Numbered from the stretch's first letter, positions 51,612 to 60,957 are shown. The stretch: 64,000 nucleotides of DNA from Hyphomicrobiales bacterium (GCA_900472175.1 UCHD01000004.1:62001-126000), one strand, 5' to 3'. Notes: generated from the sequence alone by a model not told the origin. A program made the numbers and translations.

Positions 51612-52640
51612 ATGGTGCGAGAAGACGGGCTAGGACTGGACGAATTGGTGGACGTGCTGAAGGCGGCCGGCGAGCCGACGCGCATGCGTCTTCTGGCGCT
51701 TCTGGCAGCCGGCGACTTGACCGTTACCGATCTTACCGAAATTCTCGGACAATCGCAGCCCCGAATTTCCCGCCATCTGAAGCTGCTTGCCGAAGTTGCC
51801 CTGATCGACCGCTATCAGGAAGGCGCCTGGGCCTATTTTCGCCTGAGGGGCGAGGGGGCCGGTGTGACGCTGGTGCGCGACCTGCTGTCGGCTTCCGATA
51901 TCGCCGATGCCGTGCTGACGCGTGACGGCGAGCGGCTGGCGGCGCTCAAACAGGCGCGTTCGGAAAAGGCGCAGGACTATTTCAGCCGCAACGCCGCCGA
52001 ATGGGACGAGTTGCGCCGCCTGCATGTCAGTGAAGCAGATGTCGAGGCGGCCTTGAAGAAGGTTGTCGGTACGGAACCGGTGGATGGCTTACTCGATCTT
52101 GGAACGGGGACAGGCCGCATCCTTCAGCTTTTCGAAGGACTGTATCGCCGGGGCGTCGGCGTCGATGCCAGCCGGGATATGCTGGCCGTTGCCCGCGCCA
52201 ATCTCGATCGTGCCGGTATCACCAAGGCCTCGATCCGGCATGGAGACATCTTCAACCTGCCGCTGGACGGCCGCCAGTTCGATCTCGTGACCATCCATCA
52301 GGTTCTGCACTTCCTGCCGCAGCCGCAGGCGGCGATTGCCGAGGCTGCCCGCATGCTGGTGCCCGGTGGCAGGCTTGTGATCATCGATCTTGCGCCGCAC
52401 ACGCTGGAATATCTGCGCGACGAGCATGCGCATATGCGGCTTGGTTTTTCGCGCCAGACAATGGCCGACTGGCTGGAAAAGGCCGGGCTGACCGTCGAGG
52501 AAACGGTGGACCTGAGCCCGGAGACCGACCGGGACCGGCAGTTGACGGTAACCATCTGGCTTGCCCGCGACCAGCGGCAGGCGGCAATATCCGATACACC
52601 CGAGAGCAAGCGCGCTCTCGCCTATGCCGGGAGGACATGA
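51612..52640 (+). CDS. ArsR-family regulator fused to a SAM-dependent methyltransferase domain
   Basis: The 342-residue protein begins with an ArsR winged helix (about 8-90, with EILGQSQPRISRHLKLLAEV) and continues with a class I methyltransferase-like domain (about 150-280, motif I LLDLGTGTGRIL, then MLAVARANLD and PGGRLVIIDL). In alphaproteobacteria such fusions control methionine and SAM metabolism and probably sense S-adenosylhomocysteine or SAM. It precedes metF by one base and has a strong palindrome in front. ATG 51612 has GAGG 6 bases upstream; earlier in-frame starts overlap the operator. Confidence 0.88.
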   Translation: MVREDGLGLDELVDVLKAAGEPTRMRLLALLAAGDLTVTDLTEILGQSQPRISRHLKLLAEVALIDRYQEGAWAYFRLRGEGAGVTLVRDLLSASDIADAVLTRDGERLAALKQARSEKAQDYFSRNAAEWDELRRLHVSEADVEAALKKVVGTEPVDGLLDLGTGTGRILQLFEGLYRRGVGVDASRDMLAVARANLDRAGITKASIRHGDIFNLPLDGRQFDLVTIHQVLHFLPQPQAAIAEAARMLVPGGRLVIIDLAPHTLEYLRDEHAHMRLGFSRQTMADWLEKAGLTVEETVDLSPETDRDRQLTVTIWLARDQRQAAISDTPESKRALAYAGRT

Positions 52641-52641
52641 C

Positions 52642-53568
52642 ATGGCGATACACACCCTTTACCCGGCCGAACGTGGCAATCTGCGGCTTTCCTTCGAGTA
52701 TTTCCCGCCGAAGAACGACGACATGGAAGTGCAACTGTTCAATACCGTTGCCGAGCTTTCGGTTTTCGATCCGGCTTTCGTGACGGTGACCTATGGCGCC
52801 GGCGGCTCCACCAAGGCGCGCTCGCTGACGGCCGTGAAGCGGATGATTGACGACGAGGGCCTCGCCAATACCGCGGCCCACCTCACGTGCGTCGGGGCGA
52901 CCAAGGCGGAGGTCGATGCCATCGTCGACGAGTTCGTTGAGAGTGGGGTTCGCCATTTCGTGGCGTTGCGTGGCGATCCGCAGGGCGGTATCGGCGCGCG
53001 ATACGAACCGTTTCCGGACGGTTACGAGAATGCTGCGGCGCTGGTGGCGGCCATCCGGGCCAAGGGGGATTTCGAGATCTCGGTATCCGCCTATCCGGAA
53101 AAGCACCCGGAAAGCCCGGATGTCGATGCCGATATCGACACGCTGAAGCGCAAGGTCGACAATGGCGCGACGCGGGCGCTCACCCAGTTCTTCTTCGATA
53201 ACAATGATTTCGAGCGTTATCTTGAACGCGTCAGGCGTGCAGGCATCCATATCCCGGTCGTTCCCGGTATCATGCCGATCAACAATCTGGCCGGCATCGT
53301 CAAGTTCGCCGGTCTCTGCGGCGCAAAGGTTCCGGATGCGATCGTCACGCGGCTGGTTCATCTCGATGAAAGCCCGGAAGAACGTTTCAAGGAAGCGACC
53401 CATATCGCTGCCGAGCAGATTGTTGATCTGGCGCGCCGTGGTCTTCGCGATTTCCATATCTATACGATGAACCGTTCGCCGCTGGTGGCCGCGGTCTGCG
53501 ATCTGGTCGGCTTTGAGCGGGTCGAGCCGGTTGCCATCCCATCCCGCTCGACGGGCGCTGCCGCCTGA
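52642..53568 (+). CDS. metF: 5,10-methylenetetrahydrofolate reductase
   Basis: A 308-residue FAD enzyme that makes 5-methyltetrahydrofolate for methionine synthesis. It has the conserved SFEYFPPKND start, VTYGAGGSTKARS, HLTCVG, LRGDPQGG and the TRALTQFFFDNNDFERYL segment, all typical of MetF. The ATG is one base after the regulator stop and has GGGAGGA 7 bases upstream, so it is co-translated with the ArsR-methyltransferase gene. Confidence 0.96.
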   Translation: MAIHTLYPAERGNLRLSFEYFPPKNDDMEVQLFNTVAELSVFDPAFVTVTYGAGGSTKARSLTAVKRMIDDEGLANTAAHLTCVGATKAEVDAIVDEFVESGVRHFVALRGDPQGGIGARYEPFPDGYENAAALVAAIRAKGDFEISVSAYPEKHPESPDVDADIDTLKRKVDNGATRALTQFFFDNNDFERYLERVRRAGIHIPVVPGIMPINNLAGIVKFAGLCGAKVPDAIVTRLVHLDESPEERFKEATHIAAEQIVDLARRGLRDFHIYTMNRSPLVAAVCDLVGFERVEPVAIPSRSTGAAA

Positions 53569-53594
53569 GCAGGGGCCTATCGCCCATAAAAAAA

Positions 53595-53628
53595 AGCCCT
53601 TGAGACCGGAAGGTTTCAAGGGCTTTTT
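53595..53628 (+). terminator. Rho-independent terminator after metF
   Basis: AGCCCTTGAGACC-ggaa-GGTTTCAAGGGCT followed by TTTTC; 13-base stem with one G-T pair. An A-run upstream makes it potentially bidirectional. Confidence 0.93.
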
Positions 53629-53744
53629 CGTTTTCAACGTCTGGTTAGCGGTTCTGCTTGAAACGCGTCGCCCTGCTGGATCGTGCTGTAAATAGTTGCA
53701 GTATTAAAGCCTTGTTCACCGAATGGGCTGTTTGGCTAATGCTT

Positions 53745-53822
53745 TCAGATGAAAAGCATCGTTGCGACAAATACGAACGCTGCACTTATCATGAGGACAT
53801 TCAACGAATGTGTTATTCCCAT
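53745..53822 (-). CDS. 25-residue small membrane protein
   Basis: The frame reads MGITHSLNVLM and then a hydrophobic stretch rich in Ala, Phe and Val to the end (MLFI), a single short membrane helix. A perfect AAGGAGG ribosome binding site lies 7 bases before the ATG, which is better than most large genes nearby. The gene stands alone in the 460-base gap between metF and the EamA transporter gene. Other bases in this gap (53823-54089) look non-coding and AT-rich. I do not know its function; tiny membrane proteins like this often tune larger membrane complexes. Confidence 0.55.
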   Translation of the reverse strand: MGITHSLNVLMISAAFVFVATMLFI

Positions 53823-54089
53823 AACCGGCCCTCCTTGCGTTGACCTCCGAAAGATAGGGGGAAAATGTCACGTATGAAAGGAAAAGTTATGCTGCGCTGC
53901 GATATGAAATGCCCGAAAAATCGTTATGCACAGGGCTAACCACATGATTGAAAACGCATATTTTTAGTGCCACAATTTTTTCACAATGTCTTCGATTTCA
54001 TTAATGTAACGCCGTGAAATGGACCGTGAGTGGCCGTTTAGGCACAAGACGAGCTAGTTCGAACGATGGACTTGATTCCTCTGCGGCAC

Positions 54090-55025
54090 TCAAGTCCGCC
54101 GTCCCGGCAGGAGCCGTCCATCGAGCACGACCAGCCCTGCAGCGATCAAAAGCATGCCGGCAATATCGGTTTTTTCCAGGGTTTCGCCGAGGAACAGGAT
54201 GCCGAGCAAGATGGCGCTTGGGGGCACCAGGAGGGTGACCAGCGACGTATTGGTGGCGCCGGCGCGGCTCATGATGCGAAAGAACAAGATGTAGCCGTAA
54301 GCGGTCGAAAGCAGTGCCAGGGCCAGGATCGCCAGCACCGATGTCATCGGCGGGAAAGCCAGTTGCCAAGGCTGGTCGATGGTCAGCGACAGCGGCAGCA
54401 TGATCAGTGTCGATGCGGTAAGCTGCCCCGCCGCTGTGACGGGGGCTGCCAATCCGCGGAAGCGCTTGCCGTAGGTCGCCGCGAAACCATAGCTGATTGC
54501 GGCTGCGACCGGAAAGAGCAGCGCCCAGAGCGGGATGTTGCTGCCGGCCTGCGTCAGGCCGGGCAGGGCGCTTGGGCCGATCAGGACTGCGGTGCCGGCA
54601 AGACCGAGCAGGCAGCCGGTGATCTTGGCAAGGCTGAGCTTTTCGTCCTGCGTCAGCGCATTGGCGATCAGCACCGTCCAGACCGGCGTGGTGGCGTTGA
54701 GGATGGCCGCAAGCCCGGCACCGATCTGCGTCTGGCCGAGGAAAATGAACGTGTGCGGAATGGCATTGTTGATCAGGCCGAGCAGCAGGAATTGCGGCCA
54801 GCGGGCTTTCAGTTCGCGGTAGATGTCATAGCGGCCGAAGACGTAGATATGCAGCGCAAGGGCCGCCAGGGCAACGCGTAAAAGCACCAGCGTGAACGCC
54901 GGCACATGCTGGATGGCGATCCGCGCAAAGAAGAACGAGCCGCCCCAGATCAGCCCGAGCAAAGCCAAAAGGCCCCAGGTGGCAAGCGTCATGCGGTTCT
55001 GCTGACCGTCGGTTTTTACGAGCAT
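54090..55025 (-). CDS. EamA/DMT-family transporter
   Basis: A 311-residue membrane protein with two EamA repeats and about ten membrane segments. The first helix LLALLGLIWGGSFFFARIAI carries the typical WGxxF pattern. The start follows an AAGG stretch 9 bases upstream. It is a single gene divergent from the antiporter gene; the substrate is unknown. It is distinct in sequence from the other EamA protein at 46822. Confidence 0.88.
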   Translation of the reverse strand: MLVKTDGQQNRMTLATWGLLALLGLIWGGSFFFARIAIQHVPAFTLVLLRVALAALALHIYVFGRYDIYRELKARWPQFLLLGLINNAIPHTFIFLGQTQIGAGLAAILNATTPVWTVLIANALTQDEKLSLAKITGCLLGLAGTAVLIGPSALPGLTQAGSNIPLWALLFPVAAAISYGFAATYGKRFRGLAAPVTAAGQLTASTLIMLPLSLTIDQPWQLAFPPMTSVLAILALALLSTAYGYILFFRIMSRAGATNTSLVTLLVPPSAILLGILFLGETLEKTDIAGMLLIAAGLVVLDGRLLPGRRT

Positions 55026-55119
55026 GCGACTTGACCTTCCCCTGCCTCATTCGGAACATACCGAGCGTTAAGCCTTAGAATGGGATTTATCCACCCGATT
55101 CTTGGGCGCTATTAAAGAT

Positions 55120-56523
55120 ATGAAGGACGATCTGCTGGAGCCTCTGACGACACAATCGATCGCTGCCGCACATGACGGCCAAGGGCTGATTTCGATCGCG
55201 ATCGTGGTGGCGGTTGCCGCCATTCTGGGACTGGGGTTCCTGCGGCTGCGCCAGCCACCGCTGGTCGGGTTTATTCTGGCAGGCGTTGCTCTGGGACCGA
55301 CGGGTTTCGGCTTCATCTCCAACAATGCCAATGTCACGCTCTTGGCCGAAATGGGCGTCGTTGTCCTGTTGTTCTTCATTGGCATGGAATTGTCGATCAA
55401 GGCCTTCGTGCTCAGCTTGCGGCAGGCGCTTCTGGTCGCCGGCGGTCAGGTCATCGCGGCAATCGCCGCCGCAGGCCTGATCGCGCTGATGACGGGTGCA
55501 AGTGCGGCAGAAGGGCTGATCCTCGGCTTTGTCATCGCCATGTCGTCGACGGTCGTCGCCATGAAGATGCTTGAGGACATGGGGGAACTGCGCAGCGAAA
55601 CCGGCCGGATCGCGGTCGGCGTACTGATTGCCCAGGATATCGCCGTTGTGCCGATGCTGATCCTGGTTTCCAGCCTTGGCGGGGAAGAAACGCATTTTTC
55701 AACGATCGCGATCAAGATGTTCATCGCGATCGCCATTCTGGCGGCTCTGCTCTGGTGGTTTGGCCGCCATGGAAAGCTGCGGGTGCCCTATAGCGAGGCG
55801 GTCGAGGACAAGGTCGAGATTCTGGCGCTCGGGGCGCTTGCCGTCTGCTTCGGTGCTGCCGCCATTTCCGGTCTTGCCGGGATGTCGCCGGCCTATGGGG
55901 CATTTCTGTCGGGCATCGTGATCGGTAATTCCACCCTGCGCAGCCGGGTCATTCCGGTGGTCGAGCCGATCCAGAGTGTTCTCCTCGTTGTCTTCTTCCT
56001 GTCGATCGGCCTGCTGATTGACCTCGATTTCATCGGCGAGAATTTCTGGCCGGTGCTGGGGGCGGCGCTGATCGTGATTGCGGCCAAGACCCTGCTGAAC
56101 ATTTTCCTGCTGCGCAAGACAGGTTCCTCGTCGCAGATCGCGCTGGTGGCCGGTCTGTCGATGGCGCAGATCGGCGAGTTTTCATTCGTGCTGGCGGCTG
56201 CGGGCCTTGGTGCCGGTGTCCTGCAGTTTGATACCTACAAGGTGGCAATCGCCGTTACGGCGGTCTCATTGCTGGTTTCGCCGCTCTGGGTGAGCATGAT
56301 GCACCGGCTGGAAAACATCGCGTCCGAGCATCTGCTGACCTATCGCAAGGCTTTTGCGGTCGCCTATGCACGCGAACTGAGCGAAGTGTCGAAAGGTGGC
56401 GCGGCTCTTGCCGCTGCCCGCTGGTCTCTAAAACTGCGCTACCGCGCATTGCGTCTTGCCCGCCACCGCCGGCGGCGGGCAAAGTCTGACAACAGGCCAG
56501 AAACGGATATTACAGAGCGCTAA
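55120..56523 (+). CDS. Monovalent cation:proton antiporter, CPA2 (KefB-like)
   Basis: A 467-residue membrane protein with a Na+/H+ exchanger domain of about 12 membrane segments (about 30-400). It has FLRLRQPPLVGFILAGVALGP near the start and the core helix segment SSTVVAMKMLEDMGE. It lacks the C-terminal TrkA-N domain of KefB/KefC, ending in a basic tail (ARHRRRRAK). ATG 55120 is used; a TTG at 55102 in the same frame is possible. Its 3' end overlaps the convergent transglycosylase gene by 14 bases. Confidence 0.87.
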   Translation: MKDDLLEPLTTQSIAAAHDGQGLISIAIVVAVAAILGLGFLRLRQPPLVGFILAGVALGPTGFGFISNNANVTLLAEMGVVVLLFFIGMELSIKAFVLSLRQALLVAGGQVIAAIAAAGLIALMTGASAAEGLILGFVIAMSSTVVAMKMLEDMGELRSETGRIAVGVLIAQDIAVVPMLILVSSLGGEETHFSTIAIKMFIAIAILAALLWWFGRHGKLRVPYSEAVEDKVEILALGALAVCFGAAAISGLAGMSPAYGAFLSGIVIGNSTLRSRVIPVVEPIQSVLLVVFFLSIGLLIDLDFIGENFWPVLGAALIVIAAKTLLNIFLLRKTGSSSQIALVAGLSMAQIGEFSFVLAAAGLGAGVLQFDTYKVAIAVTAVSLLVSPLWVSMMHRLENIASEHLLTYRKAFAVAYARELSEVSKGGAALAAARWSLKLRYRALRLARHRRRRAKSDNRPETDITER

Positions 56524-57718
56524 GCACTGCCTGCGTTGCCCAGCCATCGGCCGGAAGACCGAGGCGCAACTGCTCCTTTTGCAGCGCTGCACGGGTGCCG
56601 GAGCCGAGGATGCCGTCGATCTTGCCGACGTCATGACCCATGGCCTGCAACTTTGTCTGCAGCGCCTTCATGCCTTCGTCGTTCAAGCCGGGTTCCGGGG
56701 TGTGGGTGTCGTAGGTTGGAGCACCGGCAAGCCGGGTGGCGAAATAGGCAGCCGAGGTCGTGTAGATGAACGACTGGTTCCATTCGAGATAGACGTTGAA
56801 ATTCGGATAGGTCAGGAAGGCGACGCCGTGGCGGCCCTGCGGAATGACCAGCGATGAGGCCAGCTGCGGGAATGCGGTATTGCCGTCGCGCGGCTTGACG
56901 CCGAGCTTGAACCAGTCGCCGGCGGTCATGCCGGTCTGCAGCCCGGTCTTTTCCCAGGGCAGGTTTTCCGGCAGGTTGACTTCCTGGATCCAAGGCTGGC
57001 CAGCTGTGAAGCCGAGGCTCTTGATGAATTTTGCGGCCGTCAGGATCGCGTCCGGTGAGCTCTGCTTGAGGTTGACGTGGCCGTCTCCATCGCCGTCCAT
57101 GCCCTGCGCGATAATGTCTTCCGGTAGCATCTGCACCTGGCCGATTTCGCCAGCCCAGGCACCGGTCGTGGTTTCCGGGTCGAGATCGCCGTGCTGGACC
57201 ATCTCAATGGCCGAGATCAGCTGCGGACGGAACATTTCCGGGCGGCGGCAATCGTGTGCCAGCGTCACCAGAGCGTTGCGAGTGTTGAAATCGCCCTGGA
57301 CTGCGCCGAAATCGGTTTCCATGGCCCAGAACGCAGTGATGACCGGAGCCGGAACGCCGAACTCCTTCTCGGCCCGTGCGAAGACGGCGGCATATTCCTT
57401 CATCTTCTTGGCGCCGATATCCAGCCGTGCCTTGCTGACGGTGCGCTGGGAAAATTCGGTAAAGCTCTGCTTGAAGACGCCCTGGGCGCGGTCGCGGCTC
57501 AGGACTTTTTCGGAGATGGCGGCACCCGCCAGCGCACGATCGACGACGTCGGCCGGAATGCCCTTGGCAACCGCTTCAGCCTTGACGCCTTGCAGGAACG
57601 TAGCGAGATCGCCGCCGCAGGGGGCGGCTGGCGGGGCCGCCTGTTGTGCCAGCGCGGAGGAGGCCAGAAGGGTGAGAAAACCGATCGAAAGAACGGAGCG
57701 CAGTGTGCTGCGTGTCAT
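56510..57718 (-). CDS. Lytic murein transglycosylase (MltB-like)
   Basis: A 402-residue exported enzyme. The signal peptide (LSIGFLTLLASSALAQQ) is followed by the SLT_2/MltB domain (about 30-330) with the catalytic Glu in FWAMETDFGAVQGDFN, GEIGQVQMLPEDI and a C-terminal peptidoglycan-binding domain (about 340-402, MKALQTKLQAMGHDVGKIDG). It cleaves the glycan strand with formation of 1,6-anhydro ends. There is no lipobox, so it is probably soluble in the periplasm. Confidence 0.93.
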   Translation of the reverse strand: MTRSTLRSVLSIGFLTLLASSALAQQAAPPAAPCGGDLATFLQGVKAEAVAKGIPADVVDRALAGAAISEKVLSRDRAQGVFKQSFTEFSQRTVSKARLDIGAKKMKEYAAVFARAEKEFGVPAPVITAFWAMETDFGAVQGDFNTRNALVTLAHDCRRPEMFRPQLISAIEMVQHGDLDPETTTGAWAGEIGQVQMLPEDIIAQGMDGDGDGHVNLKQSSPDAILTAAKFIKSLGFTAGQPWIQEVNLPENLPWEKTGLQTGMTAGDWFKLGVKPRDGNTAFPQLASSLVIPQGRHGVAFLTYPNFNVYLEWNQSFIYTTSAAYFATRLAGAPTYDTHTPEPGLNDEGMKALQTKLQAMGHDVGKIDGILGSGTRAALQKEQLRLGLPADGWATQAVLSAL

Positions 57719-57849
57719 CGCAAGTCCTTGTTGTAAGTCCGGATCAGGCCGGCTGCAGCGCTAAAACGGGCTGCTCTTGTTTCGCTGAAATTATGGCAGC
57801 GGCTGTCACACGGCAATAAGGCGGAAAGAAGAAATGCCGCCCTGCTGTC

Positions 57850-58665
57850 TCAGTTTTGCGCCGTCTGGATATCCGTGTGTGCGCGTGGCTTTGAAACGGC
57901 TGCCACCCAGCTTTTCCAGTTTTTCTGCGAGCCCGCAAAGACGTTGATGTCGGCATTGCCCTGGATGCCGGGAATGACTCCGGTGCTGGTGTATTGCCAG
58001 AACGCCCAGCGGCGCTCCGGGTAGATTTCCGTTGGGTGGGCAGCAACCGAACGCACCCAGAAATGATAGTCCTTGAACTGGCCGACGAGATTGTCGCGGT
58101 GGAAATCGACCGAGGTATAGATGATCGGGCGTTTGCCGTAATAGGCTTCCAGCCGGTCCATGAAGCGCTTCATTTCGGTCTGTACGGTCAGCGGCGACGG
58201 GCGATACGTGCAGGTCTTGGATTCACCGTTCCATTCGACGTCGAGCACGGGCGGCAGATAGACTGCGCTTTTCGGCACGTTGGCGATGAACCAATCGGCC
58301 TGCTGGTCTGCCGTCGAGCAGAAATAGTAGAAATGGTATGGCGCATAGGGCAGGCCTGCGGCGCGGGCCTGCTGCCAGTAGTCGCCGAACTTGGCGTCGA
58401 TCCGGTCCTTGCCTTCCGTCGCCTTGATGAAGGCGAAGGAGACGCCGGAACCCTTGACCTTGGCCCAGTCGATATCACCCTGCCATTTTGAGACGTCGAT
58501 GCCGTGGATATTGTGATGCTGCGGCGTGCGCGCACCAAAATTCTGTGGGTCCTTGTCCTGGAACTTCGGCGAGATCGATGCGGTGGAGACCAGATCGTAA
58601 TCTGTCGCGGTACAGGCGGAAAGAAGCGAGACAATAGGCAGGAGAGCCAGGAAGAGCCGGCGCAT
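57850..58665 (-). CDS. GH25 lysozyme-like lipoprotein
   Basis: A 271-residue protein. A lipobox (LLSAC, Cys at about residue 18) marks it as a lipoprotein. The GH25 fold follows: IHGIDVSKWQGDIDWAKV, FAFIKATEGKD, and the catalytic pair in LPPVLDVEWNGE. It would hydrolyse peptidoglycan from the outer or inner membrane. Start ATG 58665 is chosen since the signal sequence begins there; a longer frame to 58704 adds only polar residues. It lies downstream of the transglycosylase gene's start on the same strand with 131 bases between them. Confidence 0.9.
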   Translation of the reverse strand: MRRLFLALLPIVSLLSACTATDYDLVSTASISPKFQDKDPQNFGARTPQHHNIHGIDVSKWQGDIDWAKVKGSGVSFAFIKATEGKDRIDAKFGDYWQQARAAGLPYAPYHFYYFCSTADQQADWFIANVPKSAVYLPPVLDVEWNGESKTCTYRPSPLTVQTEMKRFMDRLEAYYGKRPIIYTSVDFHRDNLVGQFKDYHFWVRSVAAHPTEIYPERRWAFWQYTSTGVIPGIQGNADINVFAGSQKNWKSWVAAVSKPRAHTDIQTAQN

Positions 58666-58884
58666 GAGGTTTCCGTTCTGAAACGATCGACGTTGCTGCC
58701 TCACGCGATGATATCCGCTGATGTGAATCCCCCAGGAGGCGTGAACCTCATTTTCACCATATCATCGTAAAAATTGAGTTAGTTTCAAGCGGCAATTGTC
58801 AAGACAGCGCCGCAAGACGCCGAAAACACAGTCTTGCCGACAGTCCAACCGTAAAACAGTAGGATTTTGCGGAGCTTGCGCCTT

Positions 58885-59553
58885 CTAGCGCACTGCGCGC
58901 CGGTAGGTGAAGAGCCAGGCGTAGCCACGCCCGATCGGCCGGAACTCCACGGTGTCGCCGAGTTTCTCGGCGTTGGACCTGAGCACGCTTTCCATTGTCT
59001 TACGCGGGGTGACGTGAAACCGCTCAAGCCATGCCTGCAGTCCGCGCCGGAACAGGCCGGGCAGGCGTTCCTGCTGGCCGAAATCGGCGATGTGTAGCGA
59101 TCCGCCGGGATTGAGGGCTACGATAGCTGCGCCGATCGCCTTTTCCCAGTCCGGGATCATCGACAGGGCGTAGGAGATGACGATCCGGTCGAATCCGGTT
59201 TCACCGAATTCAAACGCCTGGAAATTAGTGGCGTCGGCAACGCGTAGTATTGTTCTGCGCTGGCCGGGTTTGCCGAGTTTCGCCTCGGCCGAGACCAGCA
59301 TCTCTGCCGAAATATCCAATCCGAACAGCCGTGCATGCGGAAATCGGCGGCCGATCAGCGCCAGGTTACGGCCCGTGCCACAGCCGACTTCAAGCACGCT
59401 ACCGCCAGCCGGGACGTCCAGCCCGTTGATCAGCGTGTCGCGCCCGAACAGATAGTATTTGCGGGTCAGGTCGTAGAAGTGCCGTTGTGTGCGATACATC
59501 CGGTCCATGCGGTCGGCATGGCTGCTGCCCACATCGGTCTCGACCGCCGTCAT
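58885..59553 (-). CDS. btaB: SAM-dependent N-methyltransferase for betaine lipid synthesis
   Basis: A 222-residue class I methyltransferase (motif I VLEVGCGTGRNLALIG at about 54-69, then DISAEML and the later ALNPGGSLHIADFG). BtaB methylates diacylglyceryl-homoserine three times to the betaine lipid DGTS. It overlaps the end of btaA by 4 bases (ATGA), which makes the assignment firm. The early segment QRHFYDLTRKYYLFGRD is typical of BtaB. Confidence 0.9.
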   Translation of the reverse strand: MTAVETDVGSSHADRMDRMYRTQRHFYDLTRKYYLFGRDTLINGLDVPAGGSVLEVGCGTGRNLALIGRRFPHARLFGLDISAEMLVSAEAKLGKPGQRRTILRVADATNFQAFEFGETGFDRIVISYALSMIPDWEKAIGAAIVALNPGGSLHIADFGQQERLPGLFRRGLQAWLERFHVTPRKTMESVLRSNAEKLGDTVEFRPIGRGYAWLFTYRRAVR

Positions 59554-60800
59554 GCTGCTTTCCTATAAATATGGAAGCCGCCATAGATTGCCGAACGATC
59601 CTTCAGGTTGAGCGCCTGCGACTGACCGGCATCGTATTGCCACTGGCTGAGGACGTTTTCGGAAACGCGCCCTTCCAGAATGCTGGCTTCGGCGGCGGTG
59701 CGGAAGATCACCATGGCGCCCTCCGCCGAGGTGCGGGTAATTTCGCTCCACAGGTCGTTGAGTTGGCGGTCGTTCATCCAGTCCTGTGCGTCGAGCAGGA
59801 CGTAGCGATCGACGGTGCCGGCCGGCTTCTTCGCAAGAAGCTCGGTAAAGCTGGCATGATGCACATGCACGCGCTCGGCATTGTTGCGGATCGTCTCGTG
59901 GCGACCGGACTGCAGGTAGTCCGGCAGGTCGCCTTCATGCGGCAGCGGGTAACGGCGGGCAAAGGCCTGCCAGGCAAAGTAGTTTTCCTTCAGTGGGAAA
60001 TGGCACGAGAGCTTTTCAAGCCGGTGGCGCAGGACACCGGCCAAGGACTTTTCGGCGCTGAGGCTGGCCAGTTCGTCGAACTGCTGCGGCGGAATGCCGA
60101 GGCCGAACAGCGAACTTTTGCGGCTGGTGATCCAGCGGATGACCGGGCGGTCGAACAGAGGCGCCAGCCGCTCGTCGAAGAACTGGCGTTGCTCGCGCAT
60201 GGAACGGGCATTGGCAAACTCGCTGGGATCGACACCATGCAGCCGCGCCAGCAGATGACCGAGACCGATGAAGCGGCCGAGCAGACCGGTGCGATAGATG
60301 TTCTTGCCGAAAGCCTTGATGCGGCGCTGGCCGGTCAGGCCACGGGCGTTCCAGTACTGCCGTGTCGCAGTATCAAGCTTCGGTGCAATAAAGAGATCGT
60401 AGGCCTGTACGTTGCTGGCATGATCGTGGCGCGCCAGAAAACGGACGATATCGGCATGGCCAGGCAGGTGACGGAATGCGGCAAGTTTCAGCCGGTTGAG
60501 CGCCACGTGATGCCGGTTGAGGTCAACGACATCGATGCGCTCGGGCGCTGCCGACAGGTAAGCCAGCATGTTGCAGCCGCCGGAAGCAATCGTCACGATA
60601 TGATGCTCGGGCCGCAGCTGCATCGCAGCCATATCGACGGCCGGATCCTCCCATATCTGCGGGTAGACGAGGCCGGAAAAAAGCAGCCCGAAAAGACGCT
60701 CCGACAGGCCCTCCAAACTCAGCGCCTTGTGCTGGATCAGGGCGGTTTTCAGCTTGCGGTTTCTCTTGCCATAGCCTGCATCGGGTGCGAGATCAGTCAT
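59550..60800 (-). CDS. btaA: S-adenosylmethionine:diacylglycerol 3-amino-3-carboxypropyl transferase (DUF3419)
   Basis: A 416-residue DUF3419 protein. It has YPQIWEDPAVDMAAMQL, ITIASGGCNMLAYLSAAPERID (SAM-binding) and the late LLDAQDWMNDRQLNDLW segment. BtaA moves the aminocarboxypropyl group of SAM to diacylglycerol, the first step of DGTS formation. These phosphorus-free lipids replace phospholipids under phosphate limitation in rhizobia. It is first in the operon with btaB. I do not see a convincing Pho box upstream. Confidence 0.93.
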   Translation of the reverse strand: MTDLAPDAGYGKRNRKLKTALIQHKALSLEGLSERLFGLLFSGLVYPQIWEDPAVDMAAMQLRPEHHIVTIASGGCNMLAYLSAAPERIDVVDLNRHHVALNRLKLAAFRHLPGHADIVRFLARHDHASNVQAYDLFIAPKLDTATRQYWNARGLTGQRRIKAFGKNIYRTGLLGRFIGLGHLLARLHGVDPSEFANARSMREQRQFFDERLAPLFDRPVIRWITSRKSSLFGLGIPPQQFDELASLSAEKSLAGVLRHRLEKLSCHFPLKENYFAWQAFARRYPLPHEGDLPDYLQSGRHETIRNNAERVHVHHASFTELLAKKPAGTVDRYVLLDAQDWMNDRQLNDLWSEITRTSAEGAMVIFRTAAEASILEGRVSENVLSQWQYDAGQSQALNLKDRSAIYGGFHIYRKAA

Positions 60801-60957
60801 GTCAGCCTGCCATCCGTTGACGTTGGAGGAGCTTCTAAGACGAGTCCGCTACACTTTGATGACGGCGGGGATGGTGGTGCTTTTCTATGATTTCTTACCC
60901 GTAAGAATTGATTAAGTTTGCACATGTTAGATACGCTGAGTTTTTCGGGGCGCTAAC

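Noticed and set aside
53865-53939. 24-codon plus-strand frame (MSRMKGK...) after a GGGGG stretch
   Set aside because: Spacing from the G-run to the ATG is too short and the peptide has no clear feature, unlike the small membrane protein nearby.
60801-60957. Possible Pho box upstream of btaA (CCGTCAT then TGTAGC)
   Set aside because: Only a partial match to the CTGTCAT direct-repeat consensus; too weak to list as a site although PhoB control would be expected.
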